Shown: positions 48,040-57,056, counted from the stretch's first letter. The stretch is 64,000 nucleotides of DNA from an uncultured Oscillospiraceae bacterium (GCA_947625355.1 CANQOA010000003.1:1-64000); one strand, 5' to 3'. Program-made: numbers and translations. The notes: a model not told the origin generated them from the sequence alone.

Positions 48040-49419
48040 TCACATCTCCTCGATGGTGTATTTGACCACCTTTTCCTCGTCCGCCTGCCGCTTTTCGAAG
48101 AACGCCTCCGCCAGCTGCGGGAACGCGATGTAGCTGAGCACGTCCTCATCGCTCCGGGCCGTGGCCCCCAGCTGCGCCTTGGTCTTTTCAAAGGCCGGCT
48201 CCAGGGTGTCCGCATACCGTCCCTCCAGGGGCTTCTCGTCCCCAAGGATCAGCTTCTGCACCGCCGGATCGATGGGCGCGGGCGTCCGGCCGTACTCGCC
48301 CCGGCAATAGGCCTTCACCTCGTTGGACACCTTCTTGTACCGCTCCCCCTGCAGCACGTTCGTCACCGCCTGCACGCCCACCATCTGCGAGGTCGGCGTC
48401 ACCAGCGGCGGATACCCCAGGTCCTTGCGCACCCGCGGCGTCTCCGCCAGCGCCTCGTCCAGCCGGTCCAGCGCGTTCATGGTCTTCAGCTGGCTGAGAA
48501 GGTTGGACAGCATCCCGCCCGGCACCTGATAGGTCAGGCACTGGGTGTCCGTGGCCATGCTCTTCGGCATCAGCGTGCCGTCCGCGATGAAGCCGTCCCG
48601 CACGGGCTTGAAGTAGTCGGCCACCTCTTTCAGCACCGCCTCGTCCAGGTCCACCTGATACCCCAGTTGCTTGAGGGCGTAGACCAGCGTATCTGTGGAC
48701 GCCTGGCTTGTGCCGCCGGAGAAGGGCGGCGTCGCCGTGTCGATGATGTCCGCGCCCGCCTCTACGGATTTCAGCAGCGTCATGAACGCCAGGCCCGTGG
48801 TGCAGTGGGTGTGCACGTCCACCGGCAGGTCCACCGCGTCCTTGATGGCGCTCACCAGGTCATAGGCCTCCTTGGGGCCCATGATCCCCGCCATGTCCTT
48901 GATGCAGATTGAGGTGCAGCCCATGGCCGCGAGCTCTTTTACAAGGTTTACATAATTTTTCAAGGTGTGCACCGGCGAGGTGGTATAGCTGATCGCGCCG
49001 GAGGCCGTCGCGCCGCACTTCACCGTCTCCTCCACGGCCACCTTCAGGTTGTCCGGGTCGTTGAGGGCGTCAAAGATGCGGATGATGTCGATGCCGTTTT
49101 TCACCGCGTGCTGCACGAACTTGCGCACCACATCGTCCGGATAGTGCTTGTAACCCAAGATGTTCTGGCCCCGGAGCAGCATCTGGAGCTTGGTGTGTGG
49201 CATTTTCGCGCGGATCTTCCGCAGGCGCTCCCACGGGTCCTCGTTCAAATACCGCAGGCACACGTCGAAGGTCGCGCCGCCCCAGCACTCCACGGCATAA
49301 TACCCCGCCCGGTCCATGGTCTCCAAAATGGGCTCAAATTTCGCATACGGCAGCCGCGTCGCCATCAAGGACTGGTTCGCGTCCCGCAGCACCGTCTCCA
49401 CAAATTGCACTCGCTGCAT
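48040..49419 (-). CDS. oadA: Oxaloacetate decarboxylase-type carboxyltransferase subunit alpha
   Basis: Protein of 459 residues, HMGL-like TIM barrel with PYC_OADA region. Conserved marks: VETVLRDANQSLMATRL (metal/substrate), GYYAVECWGGATFDVCLRYLNEDPW, the carbamylated-Lys region CIKDMAGIMGPKEA, and HTHCTTGLA (metal His). No biotin domain at the end, in keeping with the separate carrier gene. Operon order: carboxyltransferase, gamma-like, biotin carrier, beta. It could serve oxaloacetate or another carboxy acid; oxaloacetate is favoured. Confidence 0.93.
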   Translation of the reverse strand: MQRVQFVETVLRDANQSLMATRLPYAKFEPILETMDRAGYYAVECWGGATFDVCLRYLNEDPWERLRKIRAKMPHTKLQMLLRGQNILGYKHYPDDVVRKFVQHAVKNGIDIIRIFDALNDPDNLKVAVEETVKCGATASGAISYTTSPVHTLKNYVNLVKELAAMGCTSICIKDMAGIMGPKEAYDLVSAIKDAVDLPVDVHTHCTTGLAFMTLLKSVEAGADIIDTATPPFSGGTSQASTDTLVYALKQLGYQVDLDEAVLKEVADYFKPVRDGFIADGTLMPKSMATDTQCLTYQVPGGMLSNLLSQLKTMNALDRLDEALAETPRVRKDLGYPPLVTPTSQMVGVQAVTNVLQGERYKKVSNEVKAYCRGEYGRTPAPIDPAVQKLILGDEKPLEGRYADTLEPAFEKTKAQLGATARSDEDVLSYIAFPQLAEAFFEKRQADEEKVVKYTIEEM

Positions 49420-49460
49420 ATCCTCTACCTCCTGTCAAACCGAGATTTCCTCTAAAGTAA

Positions 49461-49488
49461 ATTATATACAATTCCGGCCAAATGTCAA
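49461..49488 (-). promoter_or_regulatory. Promoter for the decarboxylase operon
   Basis: Minus-strand TTGACA, 16 bp, TATAAT. Confidence 0.82.
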
Positions 49489-49503
49489 CGGCGCGGATTA
49501 AGC

Positions 49504-49530
49504 AAAAAGACGGCGCTCAAGCGTCGTCTT
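49504..49530 (-). terminator. Terminator of the recombinase-like gene
   Basis: Minus-strand AAGACGACGC, 4-nt loop, GCGCCGTCTT, then TTT; one mismatch in the stem. Confidence 0.65.
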
Positions 49531-49571
49531 GCATACTATTAAATAGCACTTCTTCATAGAGCAGCGAATGC

Positions 49572-50420
49572 TCAAACGTCCCAGCCGAGGGACAGCTGCT
49601 CCTCCTCCATCTGGCGGTCCAGGGCCTGCTCCACCAAAAGGGCGACATTGGCCTCCACGGCATGGCGGCCTTCAAGATAAAGCCGGCGGAGGGCGGAGGG
49701 GGTGACCTTTTCGGGGGGGAGCTTCGCCGCGGCGCAGAGCTCGCGGATGGCGGTGTTCACATAGGTGCGGCTCAAGGGCGCGCCGTCACGGGTGAGAAAA
49801 ACGGGACCGGAGGAAAGGCCCTGGCGGTCAGAGTAGGCCAGCAGCTCCCGGCAGAGACAGGCGGGCAGGTGGACCAGGGCGACATTTTTCCCGGAGGACG
49901 TCACCACCGCGCCGGCGCGGACGGCCTCCACAGTGAGATGGTCCAGCTCGGACACGGGCAGGTCCGTTCCGGCGAAGAGCTTCACCAGCAGATAGGCCCT
50001 CTCCCGGCGCAGGAGCTTCGCGGCCTGGAGAAGATAGCGGTACTCCGCGCGGGTCAGCTCCGGGCGGCGAGGCTCGTCGGCGGGAAGGGTGTCCTCAAGC
50101 TGGAGATCGCGGCGGCCGCAGAAGGCCAGGAAGCTATTGGCGGCGGAGAGGATCACATTCACCGAACGGGGCGCGGCGCCGGTTCGGAGAAGGGCTTCCC
50201 GGCAGGAAAAGAGAGAGCCGGCGCGGATATAGCCAGGCTCGGGGAGGAACTGGGAGAGGCGGGAGAGGGAGCGGCGATAGCGCGCGCAGGTCTCCGGGGC
50301 GCGGCCGCGAGCGGCCAGGTCGGCCAAAAAACGGTCCACAGACTCCCCGTCCAGGGAAACGGCGGCGGGGGCCGCCAAAAGCTCCGCAGACAGGGGATCG
50401 GCCAAAAGCTCCGCGCTCAC
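49572..50420 (-). CDS. Tyrosine recombinase-like protein, catalytic residues degenerate
   Basis: Protein of 282 residues, GTG start behind GGAAGGAGG. Residues about 25-110 are a SAM-like core-binding domain (VDRFLADLAARGRAPETCARYRRSLSRLSQF). Residues about 120-282 have the catalytic fold of phage-type integrases (TRAEYRYLLQAAKLLRRERAYLLVKLFAGTDLPVSELDHLTVEAV). The first catalytic Arg (usually GLRxSEL) reads LPVSEL. The HxLRH box reads SALRRL. I see no tyrosine in the C-terminal tail. It is probably not an active recombinase; it may bind DNA only. No att repeats are evident. Confidence 0.8.
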   Translation of the reverse strand: MSAELLADPLSAELLAAPAAVSLDGESVDRFLADLAARGRAPETCARYRRSLSRLSQFLPEPGYIRAGSLFSCREALLRTGAAPRSVNVILSAANSFLAFCGRRDLQLEDTLPADEPRRPELTRAEYRYLLQAAKLLRRERAYLLVKLFAGTDLPVSELDHLTVEAVRAGAVVTSSGKNVALVHLPACLCRELLAYSDRQGLSSGPVFLTRDGAPLSRTYVNTAIRELCAAAKLPPEKVTPSALRRLYLEGRHAVEANVALLVEQALDRQMEEEQLSLGWDV

Positions 50421-50436
50421 GTTTCGCGCCTCCTTC

Positions 50437-50473
50437 CAAAAAAAGAGGGAGCAGGGATAAACCCTGCTCCCTC
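50437..50473 (-). terminator. Terminator of the large secreted repeat protein
   Basis: GAGGGAGCAGGG / CCCTGCTCCCTC stem with 5-nt loop, followed by seven T on the minus strand. It lies just ahead of the recombinase-like gene. Confidence 0.9.
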
Positions 50474-50509
50474 GGGGAAATTGCTAGTTGTCAGGCTCAG
50501 CCCACTCGA

Positions 50510-53500
50510 TCAGGGAGCGGGGATGGGGCCCTTGGTCTTGTCGGTCCAGGTGATCATGCCGTAGAAGCCCTTGTGCTCCTTGATGGACCAGACCCAACCA
50601 TAGTCGGCGGTGTAGTGCCAGCCGCCACGGATACGGCCAGGAGCATCGGAGTCAGCGGCGGTCTCGAAGTAGTACCAGCCAGCGGGCTCCATCTTGGTGC
50701 TGAACTCGTTAGTGCTGACCTTGTAGGTGTAAGCGGCACGAGCATAAGCAACGCCGGTCTCCATGATGCCTTCGTCGTTCATGTAGTACCAGATCTTACG
50801 AGCGCTGTAGACCCACAGGTTCTTCTGCATCTTGCCATCGATGAAGTAGTAGATATCACCGGTGTTGGGGTTCTTCTGCCAGCCGGTGGCATCGGCAGGA
50901 TACCAAGGAGCCTCAGGCTCATCCGCGTTGGGATACTTGGCCAGGATAGTATTCAGCTGATCAATAGCGTCCTGAACGTTGTTCTTGGTATCGATGGTGT
51001 CAGCATCGAAGTCCTTGTAATCCTCATCCCAAGCGTGCTTCAGGGCCTTGCCGTCCTCAACAGCCTTGATCAGGGCAGCCTGGTCGGGCTCTTCGATCTT
51101 GCCGCTGGCATACAGGTTGGAAGCCTTGGCGATCAGGGCGTTCAGCGTATTGATCGCGGTGCCGGGGATATCTTCCCAAGTCCAGCCGATGGAGACATAG
51201 CCGACCTTCAGCACAGGAGAGATGGGAGCCGTGGTATTCGGGCAGGACCCATAAGGATCAGAATGAACGGAGACGTAGAACTTATCGTTGTTGGGAACAG
51301 AGGCCAGGACCAGTTCGCCGTGCTCGAGCTCAAGGGAGCCCTTCGACGCAACGGTGGCCAGGGCATTGGCGATGCTGTTGCCAACATACCAGTAGCCGCT
51401 GTGAGCGGTGGTGCCGGTCACGACAGCCAGAGGAGTCGTGGTCTTGTTGAGGAACTTGTGAGGATTGTTGTTGACTTCGTGCGCGAACGCACCGCCGGCA
51501 ACACCGCGGTAAGTACCGTCATCCTGGCCGGCCATCTTCTGCCACATCTCAAAGGAAGAGGTGATAGCAGCGTTGGAGCCAAACACGCCGTCAGTGATCA
51601 GGCCATTGGTGTGACGCTCCAGATAGAACTCGCAGTCACCCTTGACCTCGCCGCCGGAGATGTCGATCTCCATGCGGTGATCAGTGGACTCACCGTCCTC
51701 GCCAAGGACCAGATTGCCGTTGATCACGGCGCCGGGGACCATGGTGAAGTAGCCTTCGTCGCCAGTGACATAGACGCTCTTGTCGATGACAGCGGTGCTC
51801 TTCAGGCTGACCTCGAACTCGCCCTCAGCGTCCACGCACAGGTCGCCCATGATGCGGCCTTCAACGGTCACGCTGCCGTTGAAGCGGCTCTCGTCAGGAA
51901 CAGTCACGCCGACCCAACCGGACAGGAACGCATCCTTGCGGACGATCAGCTTGTTGCCGGTCATACCCTGCTCGCAATAGATAGGAGCATGGAAGTAGGT
52001 GTCCACCAGCTCAACGGAGACGTTGCCGCCGAAGACTTGGAGAGCGCCAGAGTGGATGGAGCCGGTGCCCTTCACATCGCCCTCGCCGCTGAACACGACC
52101 TTGCGGGTACGAACGGTGGGGACGTTGCTGTTGCGGATGTTGAGGTCATCCGACAGGGACAGGATGTGGCCGTTCAAATCGAAGTAAACGTTCTTATCCT
52201 GGATCTCGATCGCCTTCTCGACCAGGACATCCTTCAGCAGGGTGACGGTCTGGCCGGAGCGGATCTGACTCAGAGCGGACTGCGCAGGCTTATCGGGGTT
52301 CCACAGGTAGTTGTACTTGTCGTCGCCGATCTTGGCTTCCCACTTGCCCCAGACGCCGCCTTCAGCCTCGACAGTCTCGCCGTTGACGGTGATGTCCTCA
52401 TCGGTCCAATTGGTGATCTGGGTGTCATCGGGAACGTTGGTGAAGGTGGCGGGACCATTCAGCAGAGTGATGATCGCCTTCTTCAGGGTAGCGGCAGCGT
52501 TCTCCACAGCGGTCTTGCCGACCAGGGTGTACTCCTGATAGTCAAGGTCGTTGGTCTTGCGGAAGTGCGCGACAGTGGCGCTGGGATCGACCTCGGCGGG
52601 AACGTTGTTCGCGTCATTGGTGTCCTCCATCTTCTCGCCGCCGATGCAGGGAACGAACCGACCGCCGGTGATGTAGTGGGTCTCCGTGGCGCTGGTGGGA
52701 CTGACCCAAACAGCGTAGGTCTGGCCCACGAAGGTGCCGCCGGAAACGCTCAGGCTCAGGTTGTTCCGGTGAGCCGCGTTGAAGCGCAGCGCACGGCCAT
52801 CGGCGCAGATCACAGTGCCGCGGGAGATGTTGACGATGCCCTGGGTGCCATCGACATAGCCCTTGATCGTGCCGCCGGTCATCGTCAGCGTAGCCTTGGC
52901 AGACTGCAGGATAACAGCGCCGTTCACTTCGCCGCCGGAGATGTTGACCTTCGCATCCTTGTTGATCGTGAGGCCGTTGTTGACCTTGCCGCCGGAGACG
53001 TTCAGCACAGCGCCGGCAGCAGCGGTCCAGCCTTCCAGCTCGCCGGCCGTCACATTGATGGTGCCAGCGCCGGCAGGCACAACATTGGTCACTTTGCCGC
53101 CAGCCACGTTGACGGTGCCGGCGTTGGACTTGATCTCAACGTTGCCGCTCTGGATGGTGACAGCAGCGCCCTTCGCGACAGAGATATACACCGAGCCCTT
53201 GCCATAGTTGGGGAAGTAAGGAGCAGTGTTGTCCGTGATGGTCAGGGTGCCGCTCGTGACGTTGAGCGTATCCGTGACGGTGATACCACCCAAGTCGATG
53301 GTCACGTTCTTGTCGACCTCGACCGTGGCATCGTTGGAAACGTAGTAAGTCAGCTGGATAAACGGATCAGCGTTTTCCGTGATGGCGTCACGAAGGCTGT
53401 TCGCGTTATCCGGCTTCAGTACAACTGCCGTCTCAGCCGGCTCGTCTACGGCCTCGGAAGCCGCAGCGGGCTCGTCAGCCGCAGGGGTTGTTTCAGTCTG

Positions 53501-53608
53501 CTCCACGGCGGCCACATCGGTCTCCTCGCCCTCGGCCGCGAGAGCCGGGACGGACAGAGACAGAACCATGACCAGCACGAGAAGCAGGCTAAGTACACGT
53601 TTTGTCAT
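50510..53608 (-). CDS. Large secreted beta-repeat surface protein with cell-wall-binding-like end
   Basis: Protein of 1032 residues. Signal peptide 1-25 (LSLLLVLVMVLSLSVPALAA). An acidic Thr/Pro-rich linker extends to about 65. Then comes a long beta-helix-like region with repeats such as LNVSGGKVNNGLTINKD, VNISGGEVNG and MTGGTIKGYV. A helical FIVAR-like stretch sits near 850-915. The C-terminal 120 residues hold aromatic repeats like GWQKNPNTGDIYYFIDGKMQKN, similar to choline/cell-wall-binding repeats. No sortase motif. Codon use differs from nearly all neighbours: more T-ending Ala/Gly/Asn codons and visibly lower GC, which suits very high expression or foreign origin. Probably a major surface adhesin. 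Confidence 0.8.
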   Translation of the reverse strand: MTKRVLSLLLVLVMVLSLSVPALAAEGEETDVAAVEQTETTPAADEPAAASEAVDEPAETAVVLKPDNANSLRDAITENADPFIQLTYYVSNDATVEVDKNVTIDLGGITVTDTLNVTSGTLTITDNTAPYFPNYGKGSVYISVAKGAAVTIQSGNVEIKSNAGTVNVAGGKVTNVVPAGAGTINVTAGELEGWTAAAGAVLNVSGGKVNNGLTINKDAKVNISGGEVNGAVILQSAKATLTMTGGTIKGYVDGTQGIVNISRGTVICADGRALRFNAAHRNNLSLSVSGGTFVGQTYAVWVSPTSATETHYITGGRFVPCIGGEKMEDTNDANNVPAEVDPSATVAHFRKTNDLDYQEYTLVGKTAVENAAATLKKAIITLLNGPATFTNVPDDTQITNWTDEDITVNGETVEAEGGVWGKWEAKIGDDKYNYLWNPDKPAQSALSQIRSGQTVTLLKDVLVEKAIEIQDKNVYFDLNGHILSLSDDLNIRNSNVPTVRTRKVVFSGEGDVKGTGSIHSGALQVFGGNVSVELVDTYFHAPIYCEQGMTGNKLIVRKDAFLSGWVGVTVPDESRFNGSVTVEGRIMGDLCVDAEGEFEVSLKSTAVIDKSVYVTGDEGYFTMVPGAVINGNLVLGEDGESTDHRMEIDISGGEVKGDCEFYLERHTNGLITDGVFGSNAAITSSFEMWQKMAGQDDGTYRGVAGGAFAHEVNNNPHKFLNKTTTPLAVVTGTTAHSGYWYVGNSIANALATVASKGSLELEHGELVLASVPNNDKFYVSVHSDPYGSCPNTTAPISPVLKVGYVSIGWTWEDIPGTAINTLNALIAKASNLYASGKIEEPDQAALIKAVEDGKALKHAWDEDYKDFDADTIDTKNNVQDAIDQLNTILAKYPNADEPEAPWYPADATGWQKNPNTGDIYYFIDGKMQKNLWVYSARKIWYYMNDEGIMETGVAYARAAYTYKVSTNEFSTKMEPAGWYYFETAADSDAPGRIRGGWHYTADYGWVWSIKEHKGFYGMITWTDKTKGPIPAP

Positions 53609-53724
53609 TGTCTGATGTCCTCCTAATAAAAATTGTATTTTTGAGCCCTCGCCGCCGCCGCGGGCAGGTCGTCCACGGCATAGGCATGGGAATATCGTTC
53701 CCCAGGCCCAGCTTTACATTGGTG

Positions 53725-53753
53725 ATTATAGCCCCCTTCGCTGGAAAAAGCAA
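53725..53753 (-). promoter_or_regulatory. Promoter for the large surface protein
   Basis: Minus-strand TTGCTT, 17 bp, TATAAT. The leader RNA would be about 110 nt. Confidence 0.7.
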
Positions 53754-54162
53754 GGGATAATTGAAAAAAAGTTCATTTTTTTACAATCACAGCCACCCGG
53801 CAGCCCCGGAAACCGGTCCTGGGCCCCGGCAGCGCGCCCCGGCGGGCAGGGCGCGGACGCGATATATTTATATTGTATCCCGGGGCATTTCCCGGCCCAA
53901 AAGGGGGCGTATGCGCCGATTTTTCATGTGCATAGCTATGCAGACCGAGCAAAATCCCTGTAACTGCGCCATTTTCCCGGCGCGCTCCGTCAGCGTATGC
54001 GCGATATACAGCCTCTATTCGCTGCATATCCGCGCGTTTTTCCATCATTTCAGATCCCGGCGCGCCGCCACAAGCGGCATTTTGGATGTTTATGCGCTGT
54101 TTTCATAGGGTATCCACCGCTTTTTCGCCGCCGGGGATGAAAAAAGATTTCCAGAAGAGGTA
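53754..54162. other. Intergenic stretch with no convincing gene
   Basis: About 400 bp between divergent genes. Two overlapping ORFs (53761-54108 plus, 53773-54048 minus) lack ribosome-binding sites and family resemblance. It is less GC-rich than the genes around it. I see no repeat, RNA gene or attachment site. Confidence 0.5.
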
Positions 54163-54191
54163 TTCCCCGGGGGCAGAATATATGCTATACT
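54163..54191 (+). promoter_or_regulatory. Possible promoter for the hydrogenase gene
   Basis: TTCCCC, 17 bp, TATACT, 33 bp upstream of the ATG. The -35 is poor. Confidence 0.4.
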
Positions 54192-54224
54192 GAGCAAAAC
54201 CACTGATCAACGGAGGAAATCGAT

Positions 54225-55673
54225 ATGGTGACCAACGACGAGGCCATCGCAAGAGTCAAGCACCAGGTGGTGCAGGAGGTATGCCGGCTGGCCTGGGAGG
54301 GAAAGCTGGACGAGCAGCGGGACAACATCCCCTATGAGATCATCCCCGGCCCACAGGCCCAGTTCCGATGCTGTATTTATAAGGAACGGGAGATCGTCCG
54401 CCAGCGGGTGCGCCTGGCCGAGGGGAAATGCCCCACCGGCACCAACTCCGACAATATGGTCCAGGTGATCAACGCGGCATGCGAGGAATGCCCCATCGCG
54501 TCCTATATCGTCACCGATAACTGCCGCAAATGCGTGGGCAAGGCCTGCCAGAACTCCTGCCAGTTCGACGCCATCAGCATGGGGCCCAACCGCGCTTACA
54601 TAGACCCCAATAAGTGCCGGGAGTGCGGCAAGTGCGCCCAGGCATGCCCCTATAACGCCATCGCCCACCTGGAGCGGCCCTGCAAAAAGGTCTGCCCCGC
54701 CGACGCCATCACCTACGACGAGTACGGCGTGTGCGTCATCGACGAGGCAAAGTGCATCCGCTGCGGCATCTGCATCCATAACTGCCCCTTCGGCGCCATC
54801 GGCACCAAGGCCGCCGTCGTGGACGTCATCCATGAGATCAAGGCCGGCAAAAAGGTCATCGCTATGCTCGCCCCCGCTACCGAGGGCCAGTTCGGCGAGG
54901 GCATCAGCATGGACAGCTGGCGCACCGCGCTGAAAAAGACCGGCTTCGCCGATATGGTGGAGGTGGGCCTGGGCGGCGATATGACCGCCGCCGCCGAGGC
55001 CGAGGAATGGGCCGAGGCCTATAAGCAGGGGAAGAAGATGACGACCTCCTGCTGCCCCGCGTTCGTGAATATGATCCGGCTGCACTTCCCCGCCCTGGCG
55101 GATAACGTGTCCACCACCGTCAGCCCTATGGCCGCCGTGAGCCGGTATCTCAAGCAGCTCGATCCCTATACCGTCACCGTGTTCGTCGGCCCCTGCATCG
55201 CCAAGAAAAGCGAGATCAATCTCCAGGGCGTCCAGGGCAACGCCGATTATGTGCTCACCTACGGCGAGGTGCGCTCGCTGATGTACGGCAAGGGCGTCGA
55301 GCTGGAGCCGGAGCCCCGCAGCACCCAGCAGAGCAGCGTTTTCGGCAAACGCTTCGGCAACGGCGGCGGCGTCACCGCGGCTGTCGTGCAGTGCTTCAAG
55401 GAGATGGGCGAGGATATCAGCCCCGAGGTCATGACCTGCTCCGGCGCAGCCGAATGCAAAAAGGCCCTGCTGCTCATGAAGGCCGGCAAGCTCCCCGCCG
55501 ATTTCATCGAGGGCATGGTCTGCGAGGGCGGCTGCGTGGGCGGCCCCAGCAAAAATATGACCGTGGCGGAGTCCAAAAAGCCCCGGGACACGCTCATCGG
55601 CCAGGCCGATAAGCGGGGCGTGCTGGAAAATCTCAAAAAGATGGGCGCCGATACCGTGCCCATGCACCGATAA
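54225..55673 (+). CDS. Monomeric [FeFe]-hydrogenase, group B-like
   Basis: Protein of 482 residues. After an N-terminal unit with Cys residues (ECPIASYIVTDNCRKCVGKACQNSC), two or more [4Fe-4S] ferredoxin motifs appear (CRECGKCAQACP, CIRCGICIHNCP). The H-cluster domain holds L1 TTSCCPAFVNM, L2 FVGPCIAKKSEI, and L3 EGMVCEGGCVGGP. The TSCCP and short-domain form point to the group B type (established subgroup) rather than group A (TSCCPxW). The L3 Cys pair is intact. Group B enzymes are of uncertain direction but are linked to ferredoxin-dependent H2 production in gut anaerobes. GGAGG precedes the ATG; single gene. Confidence 0.9.
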   Translation: MVTNDEAIARVKHQVVQEVCRLAWEGKLDEQRDNIPYEIIPGPQAQFRCCIYKEREIVRQRVRLAEGKCPTGTNSDNMVQVINAACEECPIASYIVTDNCRKCVGKACQNSCQFDAISMGPNRAYIDPNKCRECGKCAQACPYNAIAHLERPCKKVCPADAITYDEYGVCVIDEAKCIRCGICIHNCPFGAIGTKAAVVDVIHEIKAGKKVIAMLAPATEGQFGEGISMDSWRTALKKTGFADMVEVGLGGDMTAAAEAEEWAEAYKQGKKMTTSCCPAFVNMIRLHFPALADNVSTTVSPMAAVSRYLKQLDPYTVTVFVGPCIAKKSEINLQGVQGNADYVLTYGEVRSLMYGKGVELEPEPRSTQQSSVFGKRFGNGGGVTAAVVQCFKEMGEDISPEVMTCSGAAECKKALLLMKAGKLPADFIEGMVCEGGCVGGPSKNMTVAESKKPRDTLIGQADKRGVLENLKKMGADTVPMHR

Positions 55674-55684
55674 GATCCCCCAAG

Positions 55685-55715
55685 GGCCCGTGATCGCCGA
55701 TCACGGGCCGTTTTT
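55685..55715. terminator. Bidirectional terminator
   Basis: GGCCCGTGATC / GATCACGGGCC with 3-nt loop, then GTTTTT. It reaches the GH53 stop codon. Confidence 0.9.
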
Positions 55716-56820
55716 ATAGCCGGTCCAGCGCCTCCAGCGCCGGCAGCGCCCGGCCGTCATAGTCGAACAGCGCCTGGTTGGCCCACTCGTTGCCGCCCGG
55801 GCCCCGCTCGCCGGTATAGGCCAGCGCCGCCGGCGTGGCCCAGCCGCTGCCGGGGACCGGGAGCCAGGCCGCCTCCCACCAGACAAAGCCCCGGCCATGG
55901 CCCCCCGGCACCGCCCGGATGGCCGCCGCCAGGTCCCGCAGGAACGCCGCCTGTCCCGCCGGCGTCATGGGGTAGCCGATGCCCGCCGCCAGCGCGGCCG
56001 TGGCGGCCATGCCCTTGCGCCGGTCCGGCGGCAGGGCCTCATGGGCGGCGTAGTCCTCCAGCGTGAAGCCCATGGAGGTCTCCACGATCATCACGTCCTT
56101 GCCAAAACGGGCCACCGCGTCGGCCATGCTGGCGGCCAGGCCCGCCATGGGGCCGTTCCAGAAGGGATAGTAGCTCATGCCGATGACGTCGAAATCCGCG
56201 CCGCCGGCGGCATAATAGCGCTCGAACCAGGCCCGGTACTGGCCCCGGTCCGGGCCGTTGTCCAGGTGGACGACCGTCTCCGCCGCCGGGCAGACCTCCC
56301 GGCATGCCCGCAGCCCCGCGCTGAGAAAACGGGCGATGTTGTCCATGGCGGGCATCCGCCCCACCGGCCAGAGCAGGCCGTTGGTCACCTCGTTGCCCAC
56401 GGCGACCATGTCCGGGGCCAGGTCCCGGGCCGCCAGATGCGCCAGCGCGGCCCGGGTGAAATCGTAGACCGCCGCCTCCAGCCCGTCCGCGTCCAGGCCA
56501 CGCCACGCCTTGGGGGTGTTCTGCTTGCCCGGATCGGCCCAGAAGTCGCTGTAATGCAGGTCCAGCATCCACCGGCAGCCCAGCGCCTTTGCCCGCGCGG
56601 CCAGGGCCGTGACCGCGGCCAGGTCGCAGGTGCCCGCGCCATAGGGCTCCCCCGCCTCGGAATAGGGGTCGTTCCACAGCCGCAGCCGCACCAGGTCCAT
56701 CCCGTGGCGGCGCAGGATCGTCATGGCGTCGGCGGAGCCGCTCCCGTCGGAGAACCGGCCGCCGCACGCCTCCACCTCCAGAAGGGTGGAAAGGTCCATG
56801 CCCTTGCAGAGATCGCTCAA
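55714..56820 (-). CDS. Glycoside hydrolase family 53, endo-beta-1,4-galactanase
   Basis: Protein of 368 residues, (beta/alpha)8 clan GH-A. KGMDLSTLLEVEACGGRF at the N-terminus is the GH53 signature; MDLVRLRLWNDPYSE, MLDLHYSDFWADPGKQNTPKAW, the acid/base VAVGNEVTNGLLWP, and the nucleophile MIVETSMGF follow. No signal peptide, so it acts on imported galacto-oligosaccharides inside the cell. Start is TTG, overlapping the zinc-ribbon stop (TTGA), with GGGAGGA upstream; the next ATG at 56799 is the alternative. With GH42 it forms a type-I galactan degrading pair. Confidence 0.93.
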   Translation of the reverse strand: MSDLCKGMDLSTLLEVEACGGRFSDGSGSADAMTILRRHGMDLVRLRLWNDPYSEAGEPYGAGTCDLAAVTALAARAKALGCRWMLDLHYSDFWADPGKQNTPKAWRGLDADGLEAAVYDFTRAALAHLAARDLAPDMVAVGNEVTNGLLWPVGRMPAMDNIARFLSAGLRACREVCPAAETVVHLDNGPDRGQYRAWFERYYAAGGADFDVIGMSYYPFWNGPMAGLAASMADAVARFGKDVMIVETSMGFTLEDYAAHEALPPDRRKGMAATAALAAGIGYPMTPAGQAAFLRDLAAAIRAVPGGHGRGFVWWEAAWLPVPGSGWATPAALAYTGERGPGGNEWANQALFDYDGRALPALEALDRL

Positions 56821-57056
56821 GCCTTTTCGTCCTCCCGGGTGAAGTCCTCGAAATCCGTGAACCGGCGCATCATGGCCCCGTAGCGGAACCGGGCCATGCG
56901 GTTCTTGGCCAGCACATCCGCCTCATTGCCCCGGTACTGGCAGCGGATGCAGTAGTATTCGTCCCGGTCCTTGTCGTAGAACATGTCGATGTCCAGGTCC
57001 CGCATGAAGCAGGACGGGCACCGGTAATTCAGTCTGCCCTTTCCAGATTGAGCCAT
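56817..57056 (-). CDS. Small zinc-ribbon protein of unknown function
   Basis: Protein of 79 residues. YRCPSCFMRDLDIDMFYDKDRDEYYCIRCQYRGNE has two CxxC pairs spaced like a zinc ribbon. The C-terminal half is basic and helical. The ATG at 57056 has AAGGAGGG 9 bp upstream and starts inside the previous gene (28 bp overlap). It is translationally coupled to GH53. I do not recognise the family; zinc ribbons of this size often bind nucleic acid or protein. Confidence 0.7.
   Translation of the reverse strand: MAQSGKGRLNYRCPSCFMRDLDIDMFYDKDRDEYYCIRCQYRGNEADVLAKNRMARFRYGAMMRRFTDFEDFTREDEKA

Noticed and set aside
49572-50420. Genomic island or prophage marked by the integrase-like gene
   Set aside because: No tRNA or direct-repeat attachment site, no phage genes, and the catalytic residues are missing.
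50573-53626. 1017-residue plus-strand ORF opposite the surface protein
   Set aside because: No signal peptide or repeats of its own. The minus strand has signal peptide, repeats, promoter and terminator.
53761-54108. Two small overlapping ORFs in the 53.6-54.2 kb gap
   Set aside because: No ribosome-binding site, no recognisable motif, poor coding bias.
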